Source: Ornithinimicrobium faecis (GTDB taxonomy: Bacteria; Actinomycetota; Actinomycetes; Actinomycetales; Dermatophilaceae). Taken from it: a stretch of 64,000 nucleotides of DNA. A program made the translations under genes and the position numbers. Within the stretch, counting starts at the first letter, position 1; every line of letters begins with the position of its first letter. The stretch lies in contig NZ_CP099489.1 in assembly GCF_023923225.1 (NCBI RefSeq), positions 3,224,001 to 3,288,000 of the forward strand. The letters run 5' to 3'. Positions 38,898 to 48,962 of the stretch are shown here, piece by piece. Under the pieces are notes generated by a model. That model saw only the letters and a list, made by a program, of their open reading frames with translations, did no database searches and was not told the origin of the DNA.

Positions 38898-41048
38898 TCA
38901 GTCTCCTTCAGGGTCGGGAGGGCTGTCGGGAGTCGCGGGGGCCGCGTCGGGCAGGGCGAGGGCTGCGTCGAGGATCCGGCAGCCCCGTCCGTCGGCCAGC
39001 ACCGTGATCGGGTTAAGGTCCAGCTCGGCGCCCTCGGGCAGGGCTGCTGCCAGGTCGGCGATGCCGAGGACCGCGTCGACCAGGGCCCCACGGTCCGCCG
39101 GTCCCTGCCCGCGCACGCCGCCCAGGAGTCGACCCAACCGCGTGTCGTCGAGCATCTCCTCGACGTCGGCCCGCTCGACCGGCAGCAGGCGCAGCGCCAC
39201 GTCGGCCACGATCTCGGTGAGCACGCCCCCGACGCCGACGGTGATGATGCGTCCGAGCGGGGTGTCGGTGCTGCCGACCAGCGCCTCGACACCGCCGGGG
39301 ACCATCTCCTCCATCAGCACCTGCCCACCCATCGCGGCGAGCTGGTCGTGGACCTCCGCGGCCCGCTCCGGGGTGACGTCGAGGATCACGCCACCGGCGT
39401 CGGACTTGTGGAGCAGCCCCGGCACGACCGCCTTGGCCACCGCCCGCCCGCCGGCCTCCTGCACCGCTGCCACGGCGTCGTCTGCGCCGGTCACGATCCG
39501 GCCGACCGGCACGGGCAACCCGGCCTCACGCAGCAGCGCCTTGAGGGCGTGCTCGTCGGTCGCGCCCTCGCTGAGGGAGGACCAGTCCGTCCTGGTGCTG
39601 GGGGTGTCCGGCCTCGCAGCCGGGCTGGCCCCTGTGGTCTTCTCCCGCACGGGCGGCGCGGCGAACTGCGCGAGGGCGGCGAGGGCCCGGACGGCTCGGG
39701 CCGGTGTCTGATAGACCGGCAGACCGGCCGCCCGCATCGTCGCGGCCGCGGTCGGAGCGAGGTGATCTGCGCCGGTGCGCACGGCGATGACGGGGACACC
39801 GGTGCGCTCCCGCACCTGTGACAGCGCCGTCACCACGGCGTCCACGTCCGAGCCGGTGAGCACGCAGAAGCAGGCCACGATCGCGTCGACCCCGTCGTCG
39901 CCCGCGATGGCGCCCAGGGCGTCATCGAACAGGGCCGGGTTGCTCATCACCGAGGCGGTCACGTCGACCGGGTTCGCCGTCGACCCATAGGCCGGGACGA
40001 TGTCATCAAGGGTCGTCAGCGTCTGCTCGGACAGCTCCGCCAGACGCAACCCGTGCGCCTCGATGGCGTCAGCAGCCAGGATGCCGGACCCACCGGAGGT
40101 GGTGACGATCGCGACCCGTCGGATCGTGTGCCCGCGGACCGTCCTGGCCAGGTCCATCACGTCCCCGACGTCGAGCAACTCGTCGACGTCGTCCACGCGC
40201 ACCACGCCGATCTGGCGGAGCGCAGCGTCGACCACGGCGTCATGGGCGGCGAGGGCCCCGGTGTGCGAGGCGGCCGCCCTGGCCCCGGCGTCCGAACGAC
40301 CGGCCTTGAGCAACGCGACGGGCGTTCCGCCAGCCACCACGTCGGCGAGCGGGGCCAGGTCACCCAGCGACTCGGCATACGCCAGCAGTCCGGCGCAGCC
40401 GGGCTCTTGTGCCAGCTCCGCGAGCACCTCGGTGGCGCTGATGTCGGCCTCGTTGCCGGTGTTGACGACCCAGCCGAGCCCGAGGCCGCGCTCGAAGGCG
40501 AGGGACACGGCGCCATAGCCCAGCGCACCGCTCTGACTGACGAAGCCGAGGCTGCCGGGCACCAGCTGCGTGTGCTCGCCCGCAAAGAGGGGGCTGAACG
40601 AGCTGACCTGGCCGGTCGTCGTGCCCACGGTGCCGATGCAGTTGGGCCCAAGGACCCGGACCCCGAGCTCGCGCGCGGTGGCGACCAGCTCGTCCTGCAG
40701 CGCGGCACCATCCTCGCCGACCTCGGCGAAGCCGCTGGAGCACACCACGACCACCGGCACCCCTGCGGCAGCACAGTCCCGCACCGCCGAGATGACCCGG
40801 TCGGCAGCAACCATCACCATCGCCAGGTCCACCGGCCCGGGCACGTCGGCCACGGAGGCGTGGGACGGCAGGCCGGCCACCGGTGCCCCGTCCGGGCGGA
40901 CGGGATAGATGGGGCCGGCATAGCCATAACGCTGGAGGAACTGCACTGGCAGCCGACCGATCGCCCCGGCCCGGTCGCTGGCGCCGATGACGGCGATCCC
41001 GCGGGCGTCCCAGAGTGGTCGCAGGCTCACTGGGCCCAGCGTGCTCAC
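38898..41048 (-). CDS. Acyl-CoA synthetase (NDP-forming, ADP-dependent acetate-CoA ligase type)
   Basis: A 716-residue fused alpha-beta NDP-forming acyl-CoA synthetase. The CoA-binding Rossmann domain starts 'RGIAVIGASDRAGAIG', the phospho-histidine lies in 'AASHTGALAAHDAV', and the C-terminal ATP-grasp half contains 'GLPVPVGRIV' and 'AVVPGLLHKSDAGGVILDV'. It couples CoA-thioester formation or cleavage to ATP/ADP. The GTG at 41048 overlaps the stop of the upstream fused monooxygenase (GTGA). A run of Thr/Ser/Pro (about residues 500-520) links the two halves. Confidence 0.88.
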   Translation of the reverse strand: MSTLGPVSLRPLWDARGIAVIGASDRAGAIGRLPVQFLQRYGYAGPIYPVRPDGAPVAGLPSHASVADVPGPVDLAMVMVAADRVISAVRDCAAAGVPVVVVCSSGFAEVGEDGAALQDELVATARELGVRVLGPNCIGTVGTTTGQVSSFSPLFAGEHTQLVPGSLGFVSQSGALGYGAVSLAFERGLGLGWVVNTGNEADISATEVLAELAQEPGCAGLLAYAESLGDLAPLADVVAGGTPVALLKAGRSDAGARAAASHTGALAAHDAVVDAALRQIGVVRVDDVDELLDVGDVMDLARTVRGHTIRRVAIVTTSGGSGILAADAIEAHGLRLAELSEQTLTTLDDIVPAYGSTANPVDVTASVMSNPALFDDALGAIAGDDGVDAIVACFCVLTGSDVDAVVTALSQVRERTGVPVIAVRTGADHLAPTAAATMRAAGLPVYQTPARAVRALAALAQFAAPPVREKTTGASPAARPDTPSTRTDWSSLSEGATDEHALKALLREAGLPVPVGRIVTGADDAVAAVQEAGGRAVAKAVVPGLLHKSDAGGVILDVTPERAAEVHDQLAAMGGQVLMEEMVPGGVEALVGSTDTPLGRIITVGVGGVLTEIVADVALRLLPVERADVEEMLDDTRLGRLLGGVRGQGPADRGALVDAVLGIADLAAALPEGAELDLNPITVLADGRGCRILDAALALPDAAPATPDSPPDPEGD

Positions 41049-43411
41049 GCCTCCGGCCTCCATCGCGCGTGCCGGGTGCCCTGAGCGCCCTCGCGGACCA
41101 GCTGCAGCCGCGGCTTGGGCTCCTCGCTGCGACCGCCCTGGGGCTTGCGCCGACCCGCGCGCCACGGCAGCGGCCAGATCGCACCGGGTCCGTCATAGTC
41201 CTGCTCGACGGCGGCGTGCAGTGTCCAGTTCGGGTCGTAGAGGTGGGCGCGCCCGACGGCGCACAGGTCGGCCCGACCGGCCAGCACGATCGAGTTGACG
41301 TCATCCCAGGAGGAGATGATGCCGACCGCGATGGTCGGGATGCCGACCCGGTTGCGGATCGCATCCGCGAAGGGGGTCTGATAGGACCGCCCGAAGGCGG
41401 GCGTCTCGTCGGGGGTCACCTGCCCGGTCGAGACATCGATGGCCGCAGCACCCGCCTCCTGGAAGGCACGGGCGATCTCGACCGCGTCATCGACGTCGAT
41501 GCCGCCCTCGACCCAGTCGGTCGCCGAGATCCGCACGGTCATCGGGCGGCCGGTCGGCCACACCTCGCGCATCGCCTCGAACACCTCGAGCGGATAACGC
41601 AGGCGCCCGGCGAGATCCCCGCCGTAGGCGTCTGTTCGCTGGTTGGTGACCGGGGAGATGAAGGAGGAGAGCAGATAACCGTGGCCGGCGTGCATCTCCA
41701 GCACGTCGAAGCCTGCCTCGGCGCCGAGCCTGGCGGCCGTGACGAACTCCTGCTTGACCTGGCTCAGGTCCTCCTCGCTCATCTCGCGCGGGACCTGGTT
41801 GACGCCGGGTTGGTAGGCCAACGGGGACGGCGCCATCACCGGCCAGTTGCCGCCCTCGAGCGGTTCGTCGATGCCGTCCCACATCAGCTTGGTCGAGCCC
41901 TTGCGGCCGGAGTGACCGACCTGCAGGCCGATCTTGGCCGCGCTCAGCCCGTGCACGGCCTCGACGATGTGGCGCCATCCGTCGGCCTGCTCCTGGCTCC
42001 AGATGCCGGCGCACCCGGGTGTGATCCGGCCCTCGGGTGAGACGCAGACCATCTCGGTCATCACCAGGCCTGCTCCGCCCATGGCCTTGCCGCCGAGATG
42101 GATCATCCGGAAGTCGGTGGGCATGCCGTCATCGGTCGAGACATACATGTCCATCGGTGAGACCACGACCCGGTTGGTCAGCTCGAGCTCACCGAGGCGG
42201 AACGGCTGGAACATCGGCGGGGTGTCCGGGCGGCCGCCGGGCGTGGCGGCGGTGAACCACTCCTCGATCCGTGCGGCGAACTCGGGGTCGCGCACCTTGA
42301 GGTTGTCGTGGGTGACCCGCCGACTGCGGGTCATGATGTTGAACGCAAACTGCTCGGGGTCCTGGCCGCGATACTGCCCCAGGTTCTCGAACCACTCCAG
42401 GGAGGCCTGGGCCGCGCGCTGGGTGGACTGCACGACGGGCTTGCGCTCCTCCTCGTAGGCACTCAGTGCCGTGTCGAGGTCGGGGTGCTCGTGCAGGCAA
42501 GCAGCGAGGGCCAGCGAGTCCTCCATCGCCAGCTTGGTCCCGGAGCCGATGGAGAAGTGGGCCGTGTGCGCCGAGTCTCCGAGGATGACGATGTTGCCCC
42601 GCTCCCCGGCGCGCCAGGTCTCGTTGCGGATCGTGGCGAAGGAGATCCAGCGCGAGTTGTTGGCCATCACCTCGTGGCCCTCGAAGATGTCCGAGCAGAG
42701 CTCGCGGACCCTCTTGATCGCCTCCTCGTCGCTCTCCCCGGGTGCCCACTCGCGGCCCTCCGAGGCGTCGAACCCGGCGGCCCGCCAGACGTCCTCGTGC
42801 ATCTCCAGGATGAACGTCGAGCCGGTGGCGTCGAAGGGATAACCGTGCACCTGCATCACCCCGTGCGGAGTGTCCAGGATGTAGAACTTGAAGGCCTCGA
42901 AGACCTTGCTGGTGCCCAGCCACATGTATTTGCACTGGCGCTCATCGACGGTGGGGCGGAAGGTGTCGGCATAGCGCCGGCGGACGGCCGAGTTCAGGCC
43001 GTCCGAGGCCAGCACCAGGTCGTAGTCCGCTGCGAGCGTCTCGACATCCGGGGCCTCGGTGCGGAAGTGCAGGGTGATCTCGAGCTCCCGGCAGCGTTGC
43101 TGCAGGATCTCCAGCAGCCGCTTGCGGGACATCGCCGCAAAACCGTGCCCACCGGAGGTCAGGACCTGCCCGTCGACGTGCACGTCGATGTCATCCCAGC
43201 GGGCAAACTCTCGCTCCATCATCTGAAAGACCCACGGGTCGGCGTGCTCGATGCCGCCGAGGGTCTCGTCGGAGAAGACGACACCGAACCCGAAGGTGTC
43301 ATCTGGTGCGTTGCGCTCCCACACGGTGATCTCGTGCGTGGGGTCCAGCGCCTTGGTCAGGGCCGCGAAATAGAGGCCGCCGGGCCCCCCACCGATGACT
43401 GCGATCCGCAT
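41045..43411 (-). CDS. Fused FAD monooxygenase/OYE oxidoreductase: 2-aminobenzoyl-CoA monooxygenase/reductase or salicylyl-CoA 5-hydroxylase
   Basis: A 788-residue two-domain flavoprotein. Residues 1-390 form a PHBH-type FAD monooxygenase (dinucleotide motif GGGPGG at 7-12, 'DLVLASDGLNSAVRR', and 'GNIVILGDSAHTAHFSIGSGTK', the FAD-ribityl Asp motif). Residues about 400-765 form an old-yellow-enzyme FMN barrel ('NRVVVSPMDMY', 'GLQVGHSGRKG', 'MHAGHGYLLSSFISP'). This fusion is known from Azoarcus 2-aminobenzoyl-CoA monooxygenase/reductase, which hydroxylates and then reduces the ring, and from Streptomyces salicylyl-CoA 5-hydroxylase (SdgC). No gentisate dioxygenase is present, so I prefer the anthranilate role. 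It is first in a four-gene operon. Confidence 0.88.
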   Translation of the reverse strand: MRIAVIGGGPGGLYFAALTKALDPTHEITVWERNAPDDTFGFGVVFSDETLGGIEHADPWVFQMMEREFARWDDIDVHVDGQVLTSGGHGFAAMSRKRLLEILQQRCRELEITLHFRTEAPDVETLAADYDLVLASDGLNSAVRRRYADTFRPTVDERQCKYMWLGTSKVFEAFKFYILDTPHGVMQVHGYPFDATGSTFILEMHEDVWRAAGFDASEGREWAPGESDEEAIKRVRELCSDIFEGHEVMANNSRWISFATIRNETWRAGERGNIVILGDSAHTAHFSIGSGTKLAMEDSLALAACLHEHPDLDTALSAYEEERKPVVQSTQRAAQASLEWFENLGQYRGQDPEQFAFNIMTRSRRVTHDNLKVRDPEFAARIEEWFTAATPGGRPDTPPMFQPFRLGELELTNRVVVSPMDMYVSTDDGMPTDFRMIHLGGKAMGGAGLVMTEMVCVSPEGRITPGCAGIWSQEQADGWRHIVEAVHGLSAAKIGLQVGHSGRKGSTKLMWDGIDEPLEGGNWPVMAPSPLAYQPGVNQVPREMSEEDLSQVKQEFVTAARLGAEAGFDVLEMHAGHGYLLSSFISPVTNQRTDAYGGDLAGRLRYPLEVFEAMREVWPTGRPMTVRISATDWVEGGIDVDDAVEIARAFQEAGAAAIDVSTGQVTPDETPAFGRSYQTPFADAIRNRVGIPTIAVGIISSWDDVNSIVLAGRADLCAVGRAHLYDPNWTLHAAVEQDYDGPGAIWPLPWRAGRRKPQGGRSEEPKPRLQLVREGAQGTRHARWRPEA

Positions 43412-43451
43412 CCGGCGACTCCTTCGTCATTGTCGTGCCTGCCGTCGACAC

Positions 43452-43479
43452 ATTATGTTGATTCTAGGACGGTCGTCAA
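43452..43479. promoter_or_regulatory. Shared promoter/operator element, copy A (divergent)
   Basis: On the minus strand TTGACG, 16 nt, CATAAT, containing TGAC-N3-CGTC-N9-ACATA, 41 nt before the fused monooxygenase gene. On the plus strand TATGTT (43454-43459) followed after 7 nt by GGAC-N4-GTCA would serve the SDR gene at 43500. The same layout occurs at 52.55, 58.13 and 59.41 kb. Confidence 0.72.
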
Positions 43480-43499
43480 CAACACGAAATGAGGATGGC

Positions 43500-44270
43500 A
43501 TGGTTGCCGAGGGTCAGTTCACCGGTCGGGTCGTTGTGGTCACCGGCGGGGCGGGTGGCATCGGAAGAGCGGTCTGCGAGGGGTTTGCCGCGGAGGGCGC
43601 CTCGGTCGCCGTCGTCGATGTCCAGGGCACGCAGGAGGCCGCGACAGCGTTGGCCGAGCAGCACGGGGTCCCGACGAGGGGCTACGAGCTCGACGTCAGC
43701 GACCGCGCCGCCGTGGGTGTCGTGATGGACGCCGTCGTCGCCGACCTGGGGAGCCTGGACATCCTGGTCACCCTGGCCGGCGGCTCCCTCGGGACCCCAA
43801 AGGTGTTGGAGGACATCGAGGCTGAGCATGTCGACCTCGTGGTGGACGTCAACGTCAAGGGCACCTTCTATTGCGCCCAGGCAGCACTCGTTCGTATGCC
43901 GCAGGACGGCTCGATCGTGACCGTCTCCTCGATCGGTGGTCGGCAGCCCTCCCCCGTCACCGGGGTGCCCTATGCCGCGTCCAAGGCGGCAGTTCTCGGG
44001 CTCACCCGGCGCCTGGCCCGCGAGGTCGGCGAGCGCGGGCAGCGCGTCAACGCAGTGGCCCCGGGGCTGTTCCTCACCGGCCGGCTGCAGCAGATGTATG
44101 ACGAGATGCCCGACTCCGAGCGCAACGAGGTGCTCAGCGCGATCCCGCTGGCCCGGTTCCCCGAGCTGCGCGAGATCGTCGACCCGGTGCTCTTCCTCGC
44201 CGGCCCCGGCGCGTCCTACATCACCGGTGTGGTGCTCGACGTCAACGGCGGGCGCTTCATGCCGTTGTAG
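43500..44270 (+). CDS. SDR family oxidoreductase
   Basis: A 256-residue short-chain dehydrogenase/reductase. The cofactor motif TGGAGGIG lies at about 13-20, 'TLAGGS' replaces the usual NNAG, and catalytic Ser, Tyr and Lys appear in 'SSIGG' and 'YAASK'. Asp in 'VVDVQG' after beta-2 suggests NAD rather than NADP. It is divergent from the fused monooxygenase gene across a shared promoter element, so it may act on the CoA-bound ring product. Start is ATG 43500 with GAGG 6 nt upstream; the frame extends further but across the promoter. Confidence 0.9.
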   Translation: MVAEGQFTGRVVVVTGGAGGIGRAVCEGFAAEGASVAVVDVQGTQEAATALAEQHGVPTRGYELDVSDRAAVGVVMDAVVADLGSLDILVTLAGGSLGTPKVLEDIEAEHVDLVVDVNVKGTFYCAQAALVRMPQDGSIVTVSSIGGRQPSPVTGVPYAASKAAVLGLTRRLAREVGERGQRVNAVAPGLFLTGRLQQMYDEMPDSERNEVLSAIPLARFPELREIVDPVLFLAGPGASYITGVVLDVNGGRFMPL

Positions 44271-44396
44271 GAGCGGCCCAGTCGGATGCCGAGGTCTTGC
44301 GGTGCAGGCACCAGACCAATAGCGTCACGGAAACGACCGTTCCCTGCCGACAGTTGTCGGTCCCCGTGCCGGGCCGGTCCCGGGCCAAGGAGTCTC

Positions 44397-45167
<771 letters not shown>

Positions 45168-45178
45168 GCTGGGCTCCG

Positions 45179-46957
45179 ATGCAGGTCGCTGAGGCCGTCG
45201 GGCGAGCTCTCGTTGCTGCCGGCGTCGACCATGTCTTTGCGGTGGTCGGGTCGGGCAACTTCCACGTCACCAACGCCATGACAGCTGCGGGGGCGACGTT
45301 CGTCGCGGCCCGTCATGAGGGTGGCGGCGCCACGATGGCCGACGCCTATGCTCGCAACTCGGGGCGCCCTGCGGTGCTCACGGTGCACCAGGGGTGCGGC
45401 CTGACCAACGCGATGACCGGCATCGCCGAGGCAGCCAAGGCCCGCACGCCGCTGATCGTGGTGGCGGCGGAGTCGACCGCGCCGCTGTCCAACTTCCATG
45501 TCGACCAGGAGGCCCTGGCCAGCTCCGTCGGTGCCGTGCCGCTCCGCATCACCGACGCCGACCTGGCCGTCGAGCAGGCCCGTGACGCCGTCGCCACCGC
45601 GGTCCACCAACGCCGCACCGTCGTGCTCAACCTGCCCCTGGAGGTGCAGTCCGCCGAGGTGCCACCACAGGTGCAGGGCCAGCTCGGGTCGGTCGAGTTG
45701 CCCTCCGCCCCAGCGCCGCTCGCTCCCTCCCCCGCCGACGTCGAGCGACTCGTCACGGCGGTGCGGGCGGCGCAGCGACCGGTGTTCGTCGCCGGACGTG
45801 GCGGGCGCAGTCCTGCCGCGCGGGACGCCCTGATCACCCTGGCTGACGCCACGGGAGCCCTGCTCGCCACCTCGGCCGTCGCCAAGGGGCTCTTCCATGA
45901 TCAACCGTGGTCCCTCGACGTCTCCGGTGGCTTCTCCTCACCGCTGGCCTCAGAACTGATCAGCAGTGCCGACCTCATCATCGGCTGGGGCTGTGCCCTC
46001 AACATGTGGACGATGCGGCACGGCGCGCTGATCTCCGAGGGCACCACGGTGGTGCAGGTCGATGACACAGTGCAGGCTCTCGGGGCCCATCGCGACCTGA
46101 CGTTCGGTGTGCACGGTGACGTGGCTCTGACTGCGGCAGCGGTCGATCAAGCACTGACTGCGGCAGCGGTCGATCAAGCACTGACTGCGGCAGCGGTCGA
46201 TCAAGCACTGACCGTGGCAGCGGTCGATCAAGCACTGACCGTGGCAGCGGTGACCAGCGCCCTGGGTGACGCGGGTGCGGGAGGCGAGGCCTCGGCATAC
46301 GGTCTGCGCACTGAGGAGACCCGAGACCGACTGGCCACCTCGCTGGCCTGGCGTGACGTGCCCTTCGAGGACACCACGACGAGCGACCGGATCGACCCAC
46401 GCACCCTGACCATCGCCCTGGACGACCTGTTGCCCACCGAGCGCGTGGTGAGCATCGACTCGGGCAACTTCATGGGCTATCCGAGCATGTTCCTGTCCGT
46501 GCCCGACGAGCAGGGCTTCTGTTTCACCCAGTCGTTCCAGGCCATTGGTCTCGGACTGGCCACCGCCATCGGAGCCGCTCTCTCCCAACCGGATCGGCTG
46601 CCGGTGGCCGCCCTCGGCGATGGCGGGGCGCTGATGGGTGCCGCAGAGTTCGACACGGTCCGCCGGCTCGGCCTGCCGATGGTGGTGATCGTCTACAACG
46701 ACGATGCCTATGGCGCCGAGGTGCACCACTTCGCCGGTGCCGATCACCCGATGGACACCGTCACCTTCCCCGACACCGACATCGCTGCCGTCGCCCGAGG
46801 CTATGGCTTCACCGGCGTCACAGTGCGCGGCGTCGACGATCTGGCGCCGGTGCGCGCCTGGCTCGACGGTCCCCGCGACACTCCCCTGCTGATCGACGCC
46901 AAGGTCGTCGCTGACGAGCCCTCCTGGTGGCTCGAGGAAGCCTTCCGCGGCCACTGA
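45179..46957 (+). CDS. Thiamine-diphosphate-dependent enzyme with an internal tandem-repeat linker
   Basis: A 592-residue ThDP enzyme of the acetolactate synthase/decarboxylase family. The activating Glu is E47 ('AARHEGGGATMADAYAR'), the central domain spans about 190-315, and the ThDP/Mg motif is G480-D481-G482 to N507 ('YNDDAYG'). Between the central and C-terminal domains residues 317-358 consist of 9-residue repeats. The substrate is unknown: a 2-oxoacid decarboxylase or a ring-cleaving hydrolase of the IolD/cyclohexanedione-hydrolase kind are both conceivable beside an aromatic pathway. It is coupled to the cyclase gene. Confidence 0.88.
   Translation: MQVAEAVGRALVAAGVDHVFAVVGSGNFHVTNAMTAAGATFVAARHEGGGATMADAYARNSGRPAVLTVHQGCGLTNAMTGIAEAAKARTPLIVVAAESTAPLSNFHVDQEALASSVGAVPLRITDADLAVEQARDAVATAVHQRRTVVLNLPLEVQSAEVPPQVQGQLGSVELPSAPAPLAPSPADVERLVTAVRAAQRPVFVAGRGGRSPAARDALITLADATGALLATSAVAKGLFHDQPWSLDVSGGFSSPLASELISSADLIIGWGCALNMWTMRHGALISEGTTVVQVDDTVQALGAHRDLTFGVHGDVALTAAAVDQALTAAAVDQALTAAAVDQALTVAAVDQALTVAAVTSALGDAGAGGEASAYGLRTEETRDRLATSLAWRDVPFEDTTTSDRIDPRTLTIALDDLLPTERVVSIDSGNFMGYPSMFLSVPDEQGFCFTQSFQAIGLGLATAIGAALSQPDRLPVAALGDGGALMGAAEFDTVRRLGLPMVVIVYNDDAYGAEVHHFAGADHPMDTVTFPDTDIAAVARGYGFTGVTVRGVDDLAPVRAWLDGPRDTPLLIDAKVVADEPSWWLEEAFRGH
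46127..46252 (+). repeat. 27-bp tandem repeat inside the ThDP enzyme gene
   Basis: Four full 27-bp units and a partial fifth, each encoding LT(A/V)AAVDQA. Units 1-3 are almost identical at DNA level; units 4 and 5 share a changed ACCGTG for ACTGCG. The unit length is a multiple of three, so copy-number changes keep the frame. Confidence 0.95.
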
Positions 46958-46976
46958 CCGACGGTGTCGCCAACCC

Positions 46977-47597
46977 TTAGCTGACGACCGGAGCGCCTAA
47001 GGCGAGGTCGAAGCCGGCACCGTTGCGTGCCAGCCCCATCAGCAGGAGTCCGGCCGACTCGAGGATCGGGGCCGCCTGCAGCCCTCCCACGTCGAGGGTC
47101 CGCAGTTCCAGACTCTCCAGGAACTCCGCGAGAGTCGCCTTTGCCTCAGCGCTGTCGCCCGCGATGAACGCGTCCTGCGGGGTGCCCTTTGCAAGCACGT
47201 GGCCAAAGATCGTGTTCAGCGCCTTCACGATGTGGGCACTCTCGGGTGCCGCTGCCGTGATCTCATGAGCCGCCGAGCTGCCGGTGGTGGTCACCAGTCC
47301 GCTCGCATCGGCGTTGAACGGGTTGGTGATGTCGACGAGGATCTTGCCCGCCAGCGAATCGCCATAGCCCGCGACCACTGAGACCACGTCGTCGTACCGG
47401 ACGGCCACGAAGACGATGTCGCCCTGTGGCGTTGCCCCAGGCGTGCCGACGGTTGCCGCCCTGCCGATCTGGTCGGCGACTGCCTGAGTTTTGGCGGCGT
47501 TGCGGCCCAAGAGTTCGACGGTGTGGCCGCGCTTCGCTGCCCTGGCGCCGATGGCAGTGGCCATGTTGCCCGAACCGATGATGCTGATGGTGCTCAT
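46977..47597 (-). CDS. NAD(P)-binding oxidoreductase of the NADPH-dependent F420 reductase-like family
   Basis: A 206-residue single-domain Rossmann protein: GSGNMA (8-13) with 'LLGRN' and 'VFVAVRYDDV', followed by 'DITNPF' and 'IVKALNTIFGHVL', which is the pattern of F420-dependent NADP reductase relatives. Whether it uses F420 is not clear from the sequence. It is divergent from a TetR gene (137 nt between starts) and may be its target. Confidence 0.82.
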   Translation of the reverse strand: MSTISIIGSGNMATAIGARAAKRGHTVELLGRNAAKTQAVADQIGRAATVGTPGATPQGDIVFVAVRYDDVVSVVAGYGDSLAGKILVDITNPFNADASGLVTTTGSSAAHEITAAAPESAHIVKALNTIFGHVLAKGTPQDAFIAGDSAEAKATLAEFLESLELRTLDVGGLQAAPILESAGLLLMGLARNGAGFDLALGAPVVS

Positions 47598-47734
47598 GAT
47601 GGTGCTCCTCTGCGGTGGTGTGGGCGGGTGTCGCTATCAGGCACTCGTCGCTGTCATAGTCACAACCGGAGGACCCCCTCATTCTATTCCGGAGGGGTGC
47701 CTCAATTTATGGTCATTGACTGTAGGCTGGAGGA

Positions 47735-48397
47735 GTGCGCCAGACCGACATCGAGCAGCTAGACCGGCCTCTGCGCCGCGATGCTCGGGAGAGTCGCGAA
47801 AAGCTGATCGCCGCGGCACAGGCCGAGTTCGCCGCCGAGGGCGCGGATGCCTCCCTGGAGAAGGTCGCACGCATCGCTGGCGTCTCGATCGGCACCCTGT
47901 ACCGACACTTCCCCACGCGTATGGACCTCCTCATGGCCGCCCTCAGGCCTCGGCTACAGGAGTTCATCGACGGGGCCGATAGGGCCATGAGGATGGACGA
48001 TCCGTGGGAAGGGTTCGTCGCCTACTTGGAGAACCTGTTCGCCGTGCAGGCGGGAGACCGAGGCTTCAACGACTTCCTTTCCCGCCGATTCCCGGGCAAT
48101 GCCGAGACAGAGCGCATCCACGATGCGCTGTGCCAACAGATCGAGGACGTTCTCACCCGAGCTCAGGAAGCTGGAAAGGCTCGCCCTGACATCACCCAGG
48201 GAGACATCGTCAACCTGATCTGGTCCAATGGCCCGATCATCGACGCCACCAGCGCTAAGGCACCGGCGGCCTGGCGACGCCAGCTCTACCTCATGCTCGA
48301 CGCCTACCGGGCCGAGCGAGCGCACCCGATCCCCGAACCGCCCATGACGGACGAGCAGCTCTACGACGCCATGGTCCATCTCAGCAAGGTGAAGTAG
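47735..48397 (+). CDS. TetR family transcriptional regulator
   Basis: A 220-residue TetR protein: HTH 'SLEKVARIAGVSIGTLYRHFPTRMDLLMAAL' (about 40-70) and an all-helical effector domain with 'SKAPAAWRRQLYLMLDAYRAE', common in regulators of the SbtR/TetR_C_49 type. Start is GTG 47735; TAGGCT sits exactly 6 nt upstream (leaderless spacing). It is divergent from the reductase gene, and a CCCCTC/GAGGGG inverted repeat (47675-47697) lies between them. Confidence 0.88.
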   Translation: MRQTDIEQLDRPLRRDARESREKLIAAAQAEFAAEGADASLEKVARIAGVSIGTLYRHFPTRMDLLMAALRPRLQEFIDGADRAMRMDDPWEGFVAYLENLFAVQAGDRGFNDFLSRRFPGNAETERIHDALCQQIEDVLTRAQEAGKARPDITQGDIVNLIWSNGPIIDATSAKAPAAWRRQLYLMLDAYRAERAHPIPEPPMTDEQLYDAMVHLSKVK

Positions 48398-48483
48398 GAC
48401 TCGGACAACCTTGCCGATTTGGACCACACCTTCTGCCGTTTCGATTATTTCGGATAGGCTGGTTGCCGGGAGTAGGGAGCGAC

Positions 48484-48960
48484 GTGAACACGAAGAAATC
48501 AGGTGCGCAGGCCAGCGGTAAGACGCAAAAGCCTGCCGCCCGGGCGAAGTCAGTGTCCAGGCCCGCCCGGATGAAGACCATCGACCTGGAAACAGTGCTC
48601 TCCGCGGACCGCGTGACCATTTCCCGGGGTCGGGAGCGCGTCGAACTGCCTGGCGACGTGGTCAGCGCTCTCCGCCAGTACGCCACCGAGCTCGCACGCG
48701 GAGGCAGGCCCCGGCTGGTCGCCATCACCGAAGACAAGGCCACCCTGTCCAGCCAGCAGGCCGCCGACCTGCTGAACGTCTCCAGACCTTTCGTTGTCAA
48801 GCTCGCCCGCACCGGACAACTCAGACACACCAAGACCGGCAACAGGCACCGGTTCGCGTTGGCGGACGTCCTTGAGCACGACGCGCGGGTGCGACGAGAG
48901 CGAGACGACGCGCTCAGCGAGATCGTCCCAGCAGACGGCTACGACGAAAGCGACTTCTGA
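48484..48960 (+). CDS. Excisionase-type HTH antitoxin paired with a PIN toxin
   Basis: A 158-residue protein with a basic Lys/Ala/Ser-rich N-terminus and a MerR/excisionase-type HTH at about 88-133 ('LSSQQAADLLNVSRPFVVKL', 'RHRFALADVLEHD'). Proteins of this layout precede PIN-domain toxins in actinobacterial TA pairs. GTG 48484 is chosen because GGGAG lies 6 nt upstream. It is intact, while its partner gene, starting 3 nt later, carries a frameshift. Confidence 0.8.
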   Translation: MNTKKSGAQASGKTQKPAARAKSVSRPARMKTIDLETVLSADRVTISRGRERVELPGDVVSALRQYATELARGGRPRLVAITEDKATLSSQQAADLLNVSRPFVVKLARTGQLRHTKTGNRHRFALADVLEHDARVRRERDDALSEIVPADGYDESDF

Positions 48961-48962
48961 AC

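Noticed and set aside
36058..39007. Two plus-strand ORFs opposite the mutase and the acyl-CoA synthetase
   Set aside because: Both are antisense shadows; the minus-strand genes have complete catalytic motifs.
41045..43411. Salicylyl-CoA 5-hydroxylase as the definite role of the fused flavoprotein
   Set aside because: The fold fits, but no gentisate dioxygenase or downstream gentisate genes are present, and the Rid, SDR and crotonase genes suit an amino-substituted ring better. Kept as an alternative.
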